64,000 bases of DNA from UMGS2069 sp900557585. GTDB lineage: Bacteria > Bacillota > Clostridia > Christensenellales > UBA1242. The stretch covers positions 1-64,000 of the forward strand of contig CABSCS010000007.1 of assembly GCA_902476355.1 (NCBI GenBank), in the 5' to 3' direction. The notes beneath the pieces were generated by a model, which ran no database searches, was not told where the DNA came from, and was given only the letters and a program-made list of their open reading frames with translations. The position numbers were made by a program, and so were the translations under genes. The first letter of the stretch is position 1, and the number at the start of each line of letters is the position of its first letter. Of this stretch, positions 16,131 through 22,320 are shown piece by piece.

Positions 16131-16566
16131 ACCACTAACTCTTGACGAATTTCACTTTTTGCTTGGTCAAACAATAATGTATTGTCAGATTATTGAAGGC
16201 GATATAAAACACATATATTGCGCAATGAGACGTGGTGATATCATTGACAACTTCTTTCTGATAGAGCAACAAAAATGGACTCTTGGCGAAACACTTGTTG
16301 AACTTCAAAAACTTGACTATTCTGACAACCGCCCATATTTGTCTTTGGATGACTATGACTATTTGCGAAAACTTACTCGCAAAAGAAATCATTGGTGCCA
16401 CGAAGCATATCTCAATTTTGTTTATCTTGGTGACGATTTTCCATCTTCAAAAGAATATAAAAAAGAGTGCCGTCGCCTTGTTGATGACAACTCGACTCTT
16501 GCCGATGTCTATCGTAAACTTGAACAAGTTCGAATTCGTGCAATGCATGATTTCAAGCGAAATTAA
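16117..16566 (+). CDS. small helical protein with an RX4H motif, HEPN-like candidate
   Basis: A 149-residue, mostly helical protein. It holds RNHWCH (Arg90 to His95), which fits the RX4-6H motif of HEPN ribonucleases, placed after a long helix and preceded by an acidic DDYDYLRKLTR stretch, as in HEPN folds. No nucleotidyltransferase (MNT) partner is adjacent, and the upstream gene is a phosphatase whose 3' end it overlaps by 14 bp, with the ribosome binding site AAAGGAG inside that gene. The assignment rests on motif and helix pattern only; it may instead be a non-enzymatic helical protein. Confidence 0.55.
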   Translation: MNANKPLTLDEFHFLLGQTIMYCQIIEGDIKHIYCAMRRGDIIDNFFLIEQQKWTLGETLVELQKLDYSDNRPYLSLDDYDYLRKLTRKRNHWCHEAYLNFVYLGDDFPSSKEYKKECRRLVDDNSTLADVYRKLEQVRIRAMHDFKRN

Positions 16567-16698
16567 GGGCAAAAGTTTAACTTTTGCAGAAAATGTTGCA
16601 TATTTAAAGGAAAAACAATAAAAAATCATATAAAATCCGCAAAAAGTGCTGTTTTTGCATGCTAAAATAGTGAAAAAATGCGCAATAAGGAGTAAAAA

Positions 16699-17202
16699 AT
16701 GGATAAAGAAGAACTTGTAAAACTTTCCCCAGCCGAACTTACAGACATGGGAATTTGCCCAACTTGTTTGAACCGAGAAACAAATGGTGCCATTTATGGT
16801 GATGACACAAACCTTAGAATTTATGAAGACGAGGACATTGATTGTTGTTTTGTTGCAAATCCAAGAGCAAAAGGTCACATGATGATTGCGTCAAAAACCC
16901 ACTATCACGACATGAGCGAGGCACCTGATTGGCTCAATGAAAAGATTGTTCGCTTTGCAAAGCAATTCATGAAAATTTTGTGCAAAGAGTTTGGGTGCGA
17001 GCGTGTTTATCTTTGCACGATGTGTGATGGAAAGAACAATCACTATCATGTTCAACTCATTCCGCGCTATGCAAACGAAAAGCGAGGTTCAACAAATTTT
17101 GTGAAAGAACGAAAAGAATATGAATATGACGAGGAAAAACTTCGAAAAATGCAAAAAGCAATTCAAAAATATGTTGATTGTTGCAAATTATCAAAAAAGT
17201 AA
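16699..17202 (+). CDS. HIT-superfamily protein
   Basis: A 167-residue nucleotide-binding protein. The histidine triad region reads NNHYHVQLIPRY: His115, His117 and Gln119. Gln in the third position is the galactose-1-phosphate uridylyltransferase/Ap4A phosphorylase pattern rather than the His of Hint/Fhit hydrolases, so a transferase or phosphorylase reaction is possible. CPTC near residue 18 with a later Cys pair may bind zinc. GHMMIASKTHYHD is the usual upstream HIT strand. AAGGAG precedes the ATG. Probably single-gene transcription, since a terminator follows. Confidence 0.8.
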   Translation: MDKEELVKLSPAELTDMGICPTCLNRETNGAIYGDDTNLRIYEDEDIDCCFVANPRAKGHMMIASKTHYHDMSEAPDWLNEKIVRFAKQFMKILCKEFGCERVYLCTMCDGKNNHYHVQLIPRYANEKRGSTNFVKERKEYEYDEEKLRKMQKAIQKYVDCCKLSKK

Positions 17203-17230
17203 AGAGCAGTTGTTGCTCTTTTATTTTTTG
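17199..17230 (+). terminator. rho-independent terminator after the HIT gene
   Basis: AAAGAGCA (17201-17208) and TGCTCTTT (17214-17221) close a five-base loop, then a T-rich tail. Confidence 0.75.
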
Positions 17231-17248
17231 TTTACTTTAAAAAAAAAT

Positions 17249-17302
17249 CTACTAAAAGTAGAGTTTGTGCGGTTGACAAAGTAGAGAGGCTTGCAATATA
17301 AT
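17249..17302 (+). promoter_or_regulatory. promoter and palindromic operator of the HTH-ATPase-CYTH gene
   Basis: TTGACA (17273-17278), 18 bp, TATAAT (17297-17302). Upstream CTACT-AAA-AGTAG (17249-17261) is a perfect inverted repeat, and AGTAGAG recurs at 17280 inside the promoter spacer. The layout mirrors the XRE operator at 14.7 kb and suggests autoregulation by the encoded HTH. Confidence 0.6.
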
Positions 17303-17321
17303 GAGCATGTAGGAGAAAAAA

Positions 17322-18638
17322 ATGAAAGACATTGCATTTGGAGAAAAAATATATCAACACCGCAAAAGTTTGGGGCTTTCGCAAAAACAACTTGGCAAAG
17401 AACTTGGTGTTTCAGACAAGGCAGTTTCAAAATGGGAAACAGGAGAAGCATATCCCCAAGTTTCACAACTTGTTTACCTTTCAAAGTTGTTTGATGTGAG
17501 TTTGGACAGCCTTTTGATAAGCGAGAACTTGAAGCCAAAAAGTGTGCACAAAATTGTCATCACTGGTGGGCCTTGCGGTGGAAAAAGCACTGCAATGAGT
17601 TATATTCAAAATGAGTTCACAAAACGTGGTTTTACAGTTTTGATTGTTCCAGAAACTGCAACCGAACTCGTTTTGGCAGGAATTTCGCCAAACAAATTTG
17701 ACAACATGGGCGGATTTGAAGATTGCATTTTGTCGCTTCAACTTGCAAAGGAAAAGGTTGTTGAAAATGCAATTGCAAACATGAACAAATATGACAAATT
17801 TTTGATCATTTGTGACCGTGGCGTTATGGATTGCAAGGTATATCTTTCAGATTTGCAGTTCAAAAACTGTGTGAAGAAAACAGGCATAAGCGAACTTAAA
17901 CTCCGCGACAGTTATGATGCGGTTTTCCATTTGGTGAGTGCTGCCAAAGGGGCAAAAGAATTTTACAATTTTGACAATCTAGCCCGCCGTGAAACTCTTG
18001 AAGAGGCGGTGACAATTGATGAAAAAACTTTGAATGCATGGGTGGGGCACCCACACCTTCGTGTTATTGACAACAGCACCGATTTTAAAACAAAAATGCG
18101 CAGGCTTTTGAAGGAGGTTGCTTCTTTTCTTGGCGAGCCTGCTCCATATGAAATTGAACGCAAATTTTTGATAGATTTTCCACCAATAGACAAACTTGAA
18201 AAAATGGAAAATTGCTCAAAAGTCGAAATTGTCCAAACCTATCTTGAAAGCAAAAAAGGCGAGGAAGTTCGCATTCGTCAACGTGGTCAAAACGGCGAGT
18301 TTATATATACAAAAACTACAAAAATCAAAGTTAGTGATGCCAAGAGGCTTGAAACCGAAACGCGCATCAGTGAGCAAGAATATTTGAATTTGATGACCTG
18401 TTCAGACACTGCAAAAACACAAATTCGAAAAACAAGATATTGCTTGCTTTATAAAAATCAATATTTCGAAATTGATGTTTATCCTTTCTGGAAGAACAAG
18501 GCAATAATGGAAATTGAACTTCAAAAAGAAAACCAAGAAGTGGACTTTCCGAAGTTTATTAAAATTGAAAAAGAAGTAACGGGAATAAACGAATATTATA
18601 ACGCAGAACTTGCAAAAACCGTAAACAAGGGGGCATAA
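17322..18638 (+). CDS. HTH (XRE) - NadR-like ATPase - CYTH triphosphatase fusion
   Basis: A 438-residue three-domain protein. Residues 1-70 are an XRE HTH (LSQKQLGKELGVSDKAVSKWE). Residues 80-265 are a P-loop ATPase of the AAA_28/NadR type (GGPCGGKST at 82-90; CDRGVMDC as Walker B region). Residues 276-435 are a CYTH domain with the EXEXK signature E277-I-E279-R-K281, which binds triphosphate compounds such as thiamine triphosphate or long polyphosphate. ATPase-CYTH pairs occur in the TTD14-like family; the added HTH suggests transcription control linked to a nucleotide or triphosphate signal. AGGAG precedes the ATG. The ADP-ribosylglycohydrolase starts right after its stop. Confidence 0.85.
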   Translation: MKDIAFGEKIYQHRKSLGLSQKQLGKELGVSDKAVSKWETGEAYPQVSQLVYLSKLFDVSLDSLLISENLKPKSVHKIVITGGPCGGKSTAMSYIQNEFTKRGFTVLIVPETATELVLAGISPNKFDNMGGFEDCILSLQLAKEKVVENAIANMNKYDKFLIICDRGVMDCKVYLSDLQFKNCVKKTGISELKLRDSYDAVFHLVSAAKGAKEFYNFDNLARRETLEEAVTIDEKTLNAWVGHPHLRVIDNSTDFKTKMRRLLKEVASFLGEPAPYEIERKFLIDFPPIDKLEKMENCSKVEIVQTYLESKKGEEVRIRQRGQNGEFIYTKTTKIKVSDAKRLETETRISEQEYLNLMTCSDTAKTQIRKTRYCLLYKNQYFEIDVYPFWKNKAIMEIELQKENQEVDFPKFIKIEKEVTGINEYYNAELAKTVNKGA

Positions 18639-19427
18639 ATGCTTGGTGCAATTATTGGTGATTTGGCGGGCTCGATTTATGAGTTTGACCAAATAAAACA
18701 AGTTAAACCTATAAAAATGCAACATTTGATAGAGAAAAATGCGTTTTTTTCAGACGACACAATCTTGACAGTTGCGGTTGCCGACGCACTTTTGTCTGGC
18801 AAAGATTTTGAAACAAAAATCAAAGAATATGCCAAAAAATATCATTCATATACTCCCGATTTCAAGCCATATTTCAAAACTCCTTTTTCGCCAAACTTTA
18901 TGGCTTGGGTAAATGGGAACGAAAGGGGAACAAGTGCCGGAAACGGCGCAATGATGCGTGTTTCTCCAATTGGTTTTTGGTTTGAAACAGAAGAGGATGT
19001 GAAGAAGTATGCACGCCTTGCAACAGAGTGTTCGCATGGTTGTGAAGAAGCAATAAAGTGTGCAGAGATTGTGGCTATCATAATTTTCTTTGCAAGAAAA
19101 GGGCTTTCAAAAGAGCAAATTAAACAGAAGTTGAATTTGAAAATTAAAAAGCTAAAAATTGAAAAGTTCAACTATCTTTGCGCTGAAACTCTTGATGTTT
19201 GCCTTTATTCGTTTTTTGAAACAAGCAGTTTTGAAAATTGCATCAAAACAGCACTTTCTTTTGGTGGCGACACCGACACAAACGCTTGCATTTCTGGAAG
19301 CATGGCAGAGGCGTTTTATGGAATTGATGAAAACATCAAAAACCAAGCAAAACAAAAACTTTCGCCCGACCTTTTAAATGTTGTTGAAAGATTTTATCAA
19401 CATGTTGAAAATAAAAGAAAAATATAA
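18639..19427 (+). CDS. ADP-ribosylglycohydrolase (DraG/ARH family)
   Basis: A 262-residue all-helical hydrolase that removes ADP-ribose from proteins, nucleic acids or small molecules using two Mg ions. The start GAIIGDLAGSIYE, the metal motif SDDT (38-41), an Asn/Gly-rich GNGAMMRVSP and the second metal motif GGDTDTNA (209-216) are all intact. The ATG follows the upstream stop codon directly, so it is translationally coupled to the HTH-ATPase-CYTH gene. It converges on a PARP/ART-like gene through a shared terminator, which hints at a modification/removal pair. Related enzymes also act on ADP-ribosyl metabolites unrelated to proteins. Confidence 0.9.
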   Translation: MLGAIIGDLAGSIYEFDQIKQVKPIKMQHLIEKNAFFSDDTILTVAVADALLSGKDFETKIKEYAKKYHSYTPDFKPYFKTPFSPNFMAWVNGNERGTSAGNGAMMRVSPIGFWFETEEDVKKYARLATECSHGCEEAIKCAEIVAIIIFFARKGLSKEQIKQKLNLKIKKLKIEKFNYLCAETLDVCLYSFFETSSFENCIKTALSFGGDTDTNACISGSMAEAFYGIDENIKNQAKQKLSPDLLNVVERFYQHVENKRKI

Positions 19428-19436
19428 AAATCACAT

Positions 19437-19474
19437 AAAAAAAGCACCCAAGCGATTACTTGGGTGCTTTTTTG
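19437..19474. terminator. bidirectional rho-independent terminator
   Basis: AAGCACCCAAG (19442-19452) and CTTGGGTGCTT (19459-19469) form an 11-bp perfect stem with flanking A and T runs; it serves the two convergent genes. Confidence 0.92.
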
Positions 19475-19482
19475 TTGCAAAT

Positions 19483-20145
19483 TTATTTTTCAAGTGAGGG
19501 AATAAAATTTTCTGAAACTTTCTGATTTAAAACAATTTTGTCTCGGTTATAAACCACAACAATATGACCGTTGTTTTTTGGTGTTTGACGAATTAAAGCG
19601 TCATATCCAAGAGTCACGGCTTTAACCATATAATCGCCTTGTTGGTGCATGAAAAAGTATAAATAATCAAGGTCGCTTTGGGTGAGAAAGCCGTCAAATT
19701 TTTGATTTAGAGTCTTTATAATTTTGTTTTGGTCGCGGAAAAACTCGTGGTTTAAAATTTTTGGACTTGTAAGTCTTGCATCTTCGCCAACCTTGCCCGA
19801 AAGAATATTCACTCCGAAAAATGAGTTCAGTTTGGAAAGGCGGGTATAATAGTTTGCATAATATTTTTTTGTCGCAAAATAGATTCCATTTCCAAGTGCT
19901 GCCGCTTTGTGAACTCTTTGAAATTTGCCCTTTGCAAAGTCGTAAACATATTTGCAAAAATTGAGTTTGTCGCAGTTAAACCCGCGATAAATTGCCATGC
20001 CTTTTACTTTTGCATATTCTTTTGGTGGAAGCAGTTGTGGAAGTTTTTCATCAAGAGAATATAAATGATAAAAACCACTTGAAAGAGTTTCCTCTGTAAG
20101 TGTTCGATTTTTAATATTAAATATCAATTCTTCAATTTCGTCCAT
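19483..20145 (-). CDS. PARP/ART-like ADP-ribosyltransferase-fold protein
   Basis: A 220-residue protein. AIYRGF (Tyr53-Gly55) and ALGNGIYFATKKYYANYY (84-100) match the order and shape of PARP/ART motifs (compare FGKGIYFADMVSKSANYC in PARPs). The C-terminal GYDALIR...HIVVVYNRDKI (180-204) resembles the last strand of ART toxins, but the usual catalytic Glu is not obvious there (His194 at that place), so activity is uncertain. The longer frame to 20181 starts upstream of the -10 box, so ATG 20145 is chosen; it has no Shine-Dalgarno and lies seven bases after the -10, giving a leaderless mRNA. It is convergent with a DraG-type hydrolase. Confidence 0.6.
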   Translation of the reverse strand: MDEIEELIFNIKNRTLTEETLSSGFYHLYSLDEKLPQLLPPKEYAKVKGMAIYRGFNCDKLNFCKYVYDFAKGKFQRVHKAAALGNGIYFATKKYYANYYTRLSKLNSFFGVNILSGKVGEDARLTSPKILNHEFFRDQNKIIKTLNQKFDGFLTQSDLDYLYFFMHQQGDYMVKAVTLGYDALIRQTPKNNGHIVVVYNRDKIVLNQKVSENFIPSLEK

Positions 20146-20181
20146 CGCAAACATTATAGCAAACAACTTTCTTTGTGTCAA
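20146..20181 (-). promoter_or_regulatory. strong promoter giving a leaderless start
   Basis: On the minus strand TTGACA (20181-20176), 17 bp, extended TGC plus TATAAT (20158-20153), then seven bases to ATG 20145. Both boxes match consensus perfectly. Confidence 0.8.
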
Positions 20182-20267
20182 TATGCATGGTTTTAGAGAG
20201 TGAAAAAGGTTGGACGGTTCCGGTTAAAAAGGGAAAAGAAAGTGGCGGACAATAATAATTGTGCAAA

Positions 20268-20297
20268 AGAAAAACCACCATATTTTGGTGGTTTTTT
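20268..20297 (-). terminator. rho-independent terminator
   Basis: AACCACCA (20273-20280) and TGGTGGTT (20286-20293) close a five-base loop with A and T runs on both sides; it follows the minus-strand gene 20318-20716. Confidence 0.85.
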
Positions 20298-20317
20298 GTG
20301 GGTTTTTCTTGAAAAGA

Positions 20318-20716
20318 TTAGACAACAAGTGGAAGAACAATTCCAAGAAGAACAACTAATAAAAGAACAATATAAAGAACTTTCCAAACAGTTTGTTTAG
20401 GTGCAACATAGCGCCATGCAAGAACTGCAACAATGCAAATTGCAAGAGCGGTTGCGCAGTCTTTCAAAACTGAAACAACTTTAAAGTTCACGCCACAAAG
20501 AGCAAGGATAGATGCAACCAAATATAAAATTGCCATTGCTCCAATGCACCAGAAACTGATTTTGTTGAGTCCCCAAGTTCTGATTCCTGAACTTCTTTTT
20601 GTTGTTTTCTTTGATGAAGTTGATGAAGAAGATGTTTGTTTTGTTTCGGTTGTTTTTGTTGTCTTTTTTGCTGTTGATTTTGCAGGTTTAGATGCTGATT
20701 TTTTTGCTTCTGCCAT
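20318..20716 (-). CDS. hypothetical membrane protein with Lys/Ser/Thr-rich N-terminus
   Basis: A 132-residue protein. Residues 1-45 are low complexity, rich in Lys, Ser, Thr and Ala (MAEAKKSASKPAKSTAKK...). Three hydrophobic helices follow at about 53-75, 84-102 and 112-131. The basic tail at the N-terminus should be cytoplasmic and could touch nucleic acid or acidic lipids. No family recognised. AAAGGAG precedes the ATG by eight bases. Its transcription unit is closed by the terminator at 20268-20297. Confidence 0.72.
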   Translation of the reverse strand: MAEAKKSASKPAKSTAKKTTKTTETKQTSSSSTSSKKTTKRSSGIRTWGLNKISFWCIGAMAILYLVASILALCGVNFKVVSVLKDCATALAICIVAVLAWRYVAPKQTVWKVLYIVLLLVVLLGIVLPLVV

Positions 20717-20801
20717 AATTTTTCTCCTTTGTTTAAATTCGATAATATTTTATCACAAAGCAAAATAAAAAGATAGCAAATGAAAAATATTTTTTCAAAA
20801 A

Positions 20802-21260
20802 CTATCTTTCAGGTTCTTCGCGAACATTTTGGTCAAGTTTTGTTGAAACCAATTTGAATCTTTCTTTTGTCAAAACAAGGTCTCTTGCACCATCGAGCAC
20901 ATAACTTGAAAGCCAGTCTGCCTTGAATTCTTCAACGGGGATTGCATATTCAATCTCGGTTGAAACTGGCTCTTCATAGCCGTGTGGGGGATAGAATCCT
21001 TTTCCGCGGTGTAAAAACAAAATGTGGGTTGGAATTTCAAAAGCGCAAAAATAAAAATCTTGCGAATATTCACGATAAAGCGTGCGGATTTCTTGCATGC
21101 CATTCGCACTTTTGTAAAAGTGCAAATATTTGTCAAAACCATTATATTTGTGTGTGTTTTTGCCGTTGTTGAACATTTCATAGCGTGCACCAAGAAGAAG
21201 CACACGATTGTGTCTGATGTTCAAAAGTTCCTCACGGCTCAAATATCTATAAACTCTCAT
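20802..21260 (-). CDS. hypothetical protein of the YRYLS...YLHFY type
   Basis: A 152-residue soluble protein starting MRVYRYLSREELLNI, with a central HKYNGFDKYLHFYKS (37-51), FYFCAFEIPTHILFL (69-83) and STEIEYAIPVEEFKADW (100-116). Small proteins with an initial YRYLS and a central YLHFF recur in Clostridia without a known role. The Tyr-Arg start, a central Tyr/His segment and a late Glu might reflect an ART-like fold, but this is weak. The longer frame to 21302 runs through the promoter, so ATG 21260 is chosen; it has no Shine-Dalgarno and begins six bases after TATAAT, so it is probably leaderless. Confidence 0.65.
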   Translation of the reverse strand: MRVYRYLSREELLNIRHNRVLLLGARYEMFNNGKNTHKYNGFDKYLHFYKSANGMQEIRTLYREYSQDFYFCAFEIPTHILFLHRGKGFYPPHGYEEPVSTEIEYAIPVEEFKADWLSSYVLDGARDLVLTKERFKLVSTKLDQNVREEPER

Positions 21261-21295
21261 GCCACTATTATATAACCCTTTCACGCATTTTTCAA
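21261..21295 (-). promoter_or_regulatory. promoter giving a leaderless start
   Basis: On the minus strand TTGAAA (21295-21290), 17 bp, TATAAT (21272-21267), six bases (AGTGGC), then ATG 21260. Confidence 0.75.
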
Positions 21296-21302
21296 GATAC
21301 AA

Positions 21303-21572
21303 GTTTTGATTTTTTGCGGAAGTGGAATAATGGTAATGTCTTAATGTTTGGTTGTGGCGTCTTTTTATTGATTTTTATTTGATTCGGTGTGAATAAACGA
21401 TTATTTAAAGATGGTGCCTTTTCGTGATTCTTTATTATGTCACTTTTACATCATTGTATTTTTTCTCTTTGCAAATCACAAAATATCCAAATACTTTTTC
21501 GCTCTTCACCAATCACTATTGATTAAAACATTAAAGAACTTCTTCACTATTCACTAATCACTATTCACTAAA
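21303..21572. other. intergenic region with short TCACTATT repeats
   Basis: No gene is supported. ATCACTATT at 21512-21520 and a tandem TTCACTATTCACTAATCACTATTCACTA-type tract (21543-21570) are made of repeated TCACTA units; the meaning is unknown. Confidence 0.4.
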
Positions 21573-21605
21573 AAAACTCCCACCCAAATGGGTGAGAGTT
21601 TTATG
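21573..21605 (-). terminator. terminator of a displaced tRNA 3' end
   Basis: On the minus strand AAAACTCTCACCC and GGGTGGGAGTTTT pair around ATTT and are followed by T. It lies just past the 3'-end fragment of a tRNA-Glu at 21606-21631. Confidence 0.75.
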
Positions 21606-21631
21606 TTTGGTAGTCCCAAGGAGAGTCGAAC
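21606..21631 (-). repeat. 26-bp direct repeat, displaced tRNA-Glu 3' end
   Basis: These 26 bases are identical to 21910-21935, which is the 3' end (acceptor stem, CCA and part of the T arm) of the intact tRNA-Glu. The rest of a tRNA is missing. A separate terminator follows on the minus strand. This is how an attachment site looks after integration into a tRNA 3' end. Confidence 0.85.
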
Positions 21632-21909
21632 AGAGATGGTTCCGCCTCTCTGACGAGCCGGCGGAACCTATATCCGCATCTTCACTCGCCTTTTTGGCTA
21701 AAAAAAACAACCAAGAACCTCAATGTAACGCAAGATACAACCCAAGAACCCTGTTTGGTGTTTTTGTCTCAAAAATTCGGGCGAACCTGCTGTGTTAGTT
21801 CTCACTTTGGTTAAAAGTGGAAAAATAAAAGAGTGTCCTGTGATTATTTGCTGGCAACTCTGTTTGAAAATATGCAAAAATAAAAGCACATCAGAAGATG
21901 TGCTTTATT
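21632..21909. other. insert between tRNA-Glu repeats
   Basis: A 278-bp segment flanked by the 26-bp repeats. It holds a perfect 9-bp inverted repeat, GGTTCCGCC (21638-21646) and GGCGGAACC (21660-21668), more GC-rich than the surroundings, and no credible gene (the 68-residue frame crossing it also reads through the tRNA repeat). The tRNA terminator (21872-21912) lies at its right end. Confidence 0.5.
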
Positions 21910-21912
21910 TTT
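21872..21912 (-). terminator. rho-independent terminator of the tRNA-Met/tRNA-Glu unit
   Basis: On the minus strand AAAGCACATC and GATGTGCTTT close a TTCT loop, then a T-rich tail. Confidence 0.85.
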
Positions 21913-21986
21913 GGTAGTCCCAAGGAGAGTCGAACTCCTCACTTCGCCGTGAAAGGGCGATGTCTTAACCGATTGACCATGGGACC
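21912..21986 (-). tRNA. tRNA-Glu (anticodon TTC)
   Basis: 75 bases with encoded CCA. The acceptor stem GGTCCCA pairs with TGGGACT (one G-U), the D loop is TCAATCGGTTAAGA, the anticodon loop reads CCTTTCA with TTC, and the T arm is GAGGAGTTCGACTCTCC. Its 3' 26 bases recur at 21606-21631. It lies downstream of tRNA-Met on the same strand. Confidence 0.96.
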
Positions 21987-21992
21987 ATATTG

Positions 21993-22069
21993 TGGTAGCG
22001 GCTGTGGGATTTGAACCTACGACCTACTGGGTATGAACCAGGCGCTCTAGCCAACTGAGCTAAGCCGCC
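21993..22069 (-). tRNA. tRNA-Met (anticodon CAT)
   Basis: 77 bases with encoded CCA. Acceptor GGCGGCT pairs with AGCCGCT (first pair G-U), D arm AGCTCAGTTGGCTAGAGC, anticodon loop TTCATAC, T arm GTAGGTTCAAATCCCAC. The paired first base and overall match indicate an elongator tRNA-Met rather than the initiator; a CAT tRNA-Ile2 is less likely. Confidence 0.94.
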
Positions 22070-22285
22070 ATTTGATTGAATTTTTCAACGCTTTCACATT
22101 TTATTATAAAATCGCCCATTTGTCAACACATTTGGGCAAATTTCTTTTTCTTTTTTTGTGCGCAAAGAAAAAGGAGTGAATACAACTCTATTTTGTCAGA
22201 AAATTGAAAGAAATGGAAGCACTTTTTGTTGCTTGTTTCAAACTTTATGCATAATAAACAAAAAATCCAAAACCCCATTGGCTGT

Positions 22286-22320
22286 TTGTTTAAAAATGCG
22301 AAAAGGACTATAATGAAATC
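22286..22320 (+). promoter_or_regulatory. promoter of folD giving a probable leaderless start
   Basis: TTGTTT (22286-22291), 17 bp, TATAAT (22309-22314), six bases, ATG 22321. An AAAAGGA lies 13 bases before the ATG but inside the promoter, so it would not be transcribed from this start. Confidence 0.7.

Noticed and set aside
20200..20400. 66-residue plus-strand frame
   Set aside because: It lies over the terminator and the 3' half of the minus-strand membrane gene, lacks a ribosome binding site, and its Gln/Glu-rich end is the complement of a hydrophobic helix.
21543..21570. Possible CRISPR-like array in the TCACTATT repeats
   Set aside because: Units are only 7-9 bp with no spacers of constant length and no cas genes nearby; it is a simple tandem repeat.
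21592..21798. 68-residue frame over the tRNA-Glu repeat
   Set aside because: It reads through the tRNA 3'-end copy and the GC-rich hairpin and has no start signals; noncoding is more likely.
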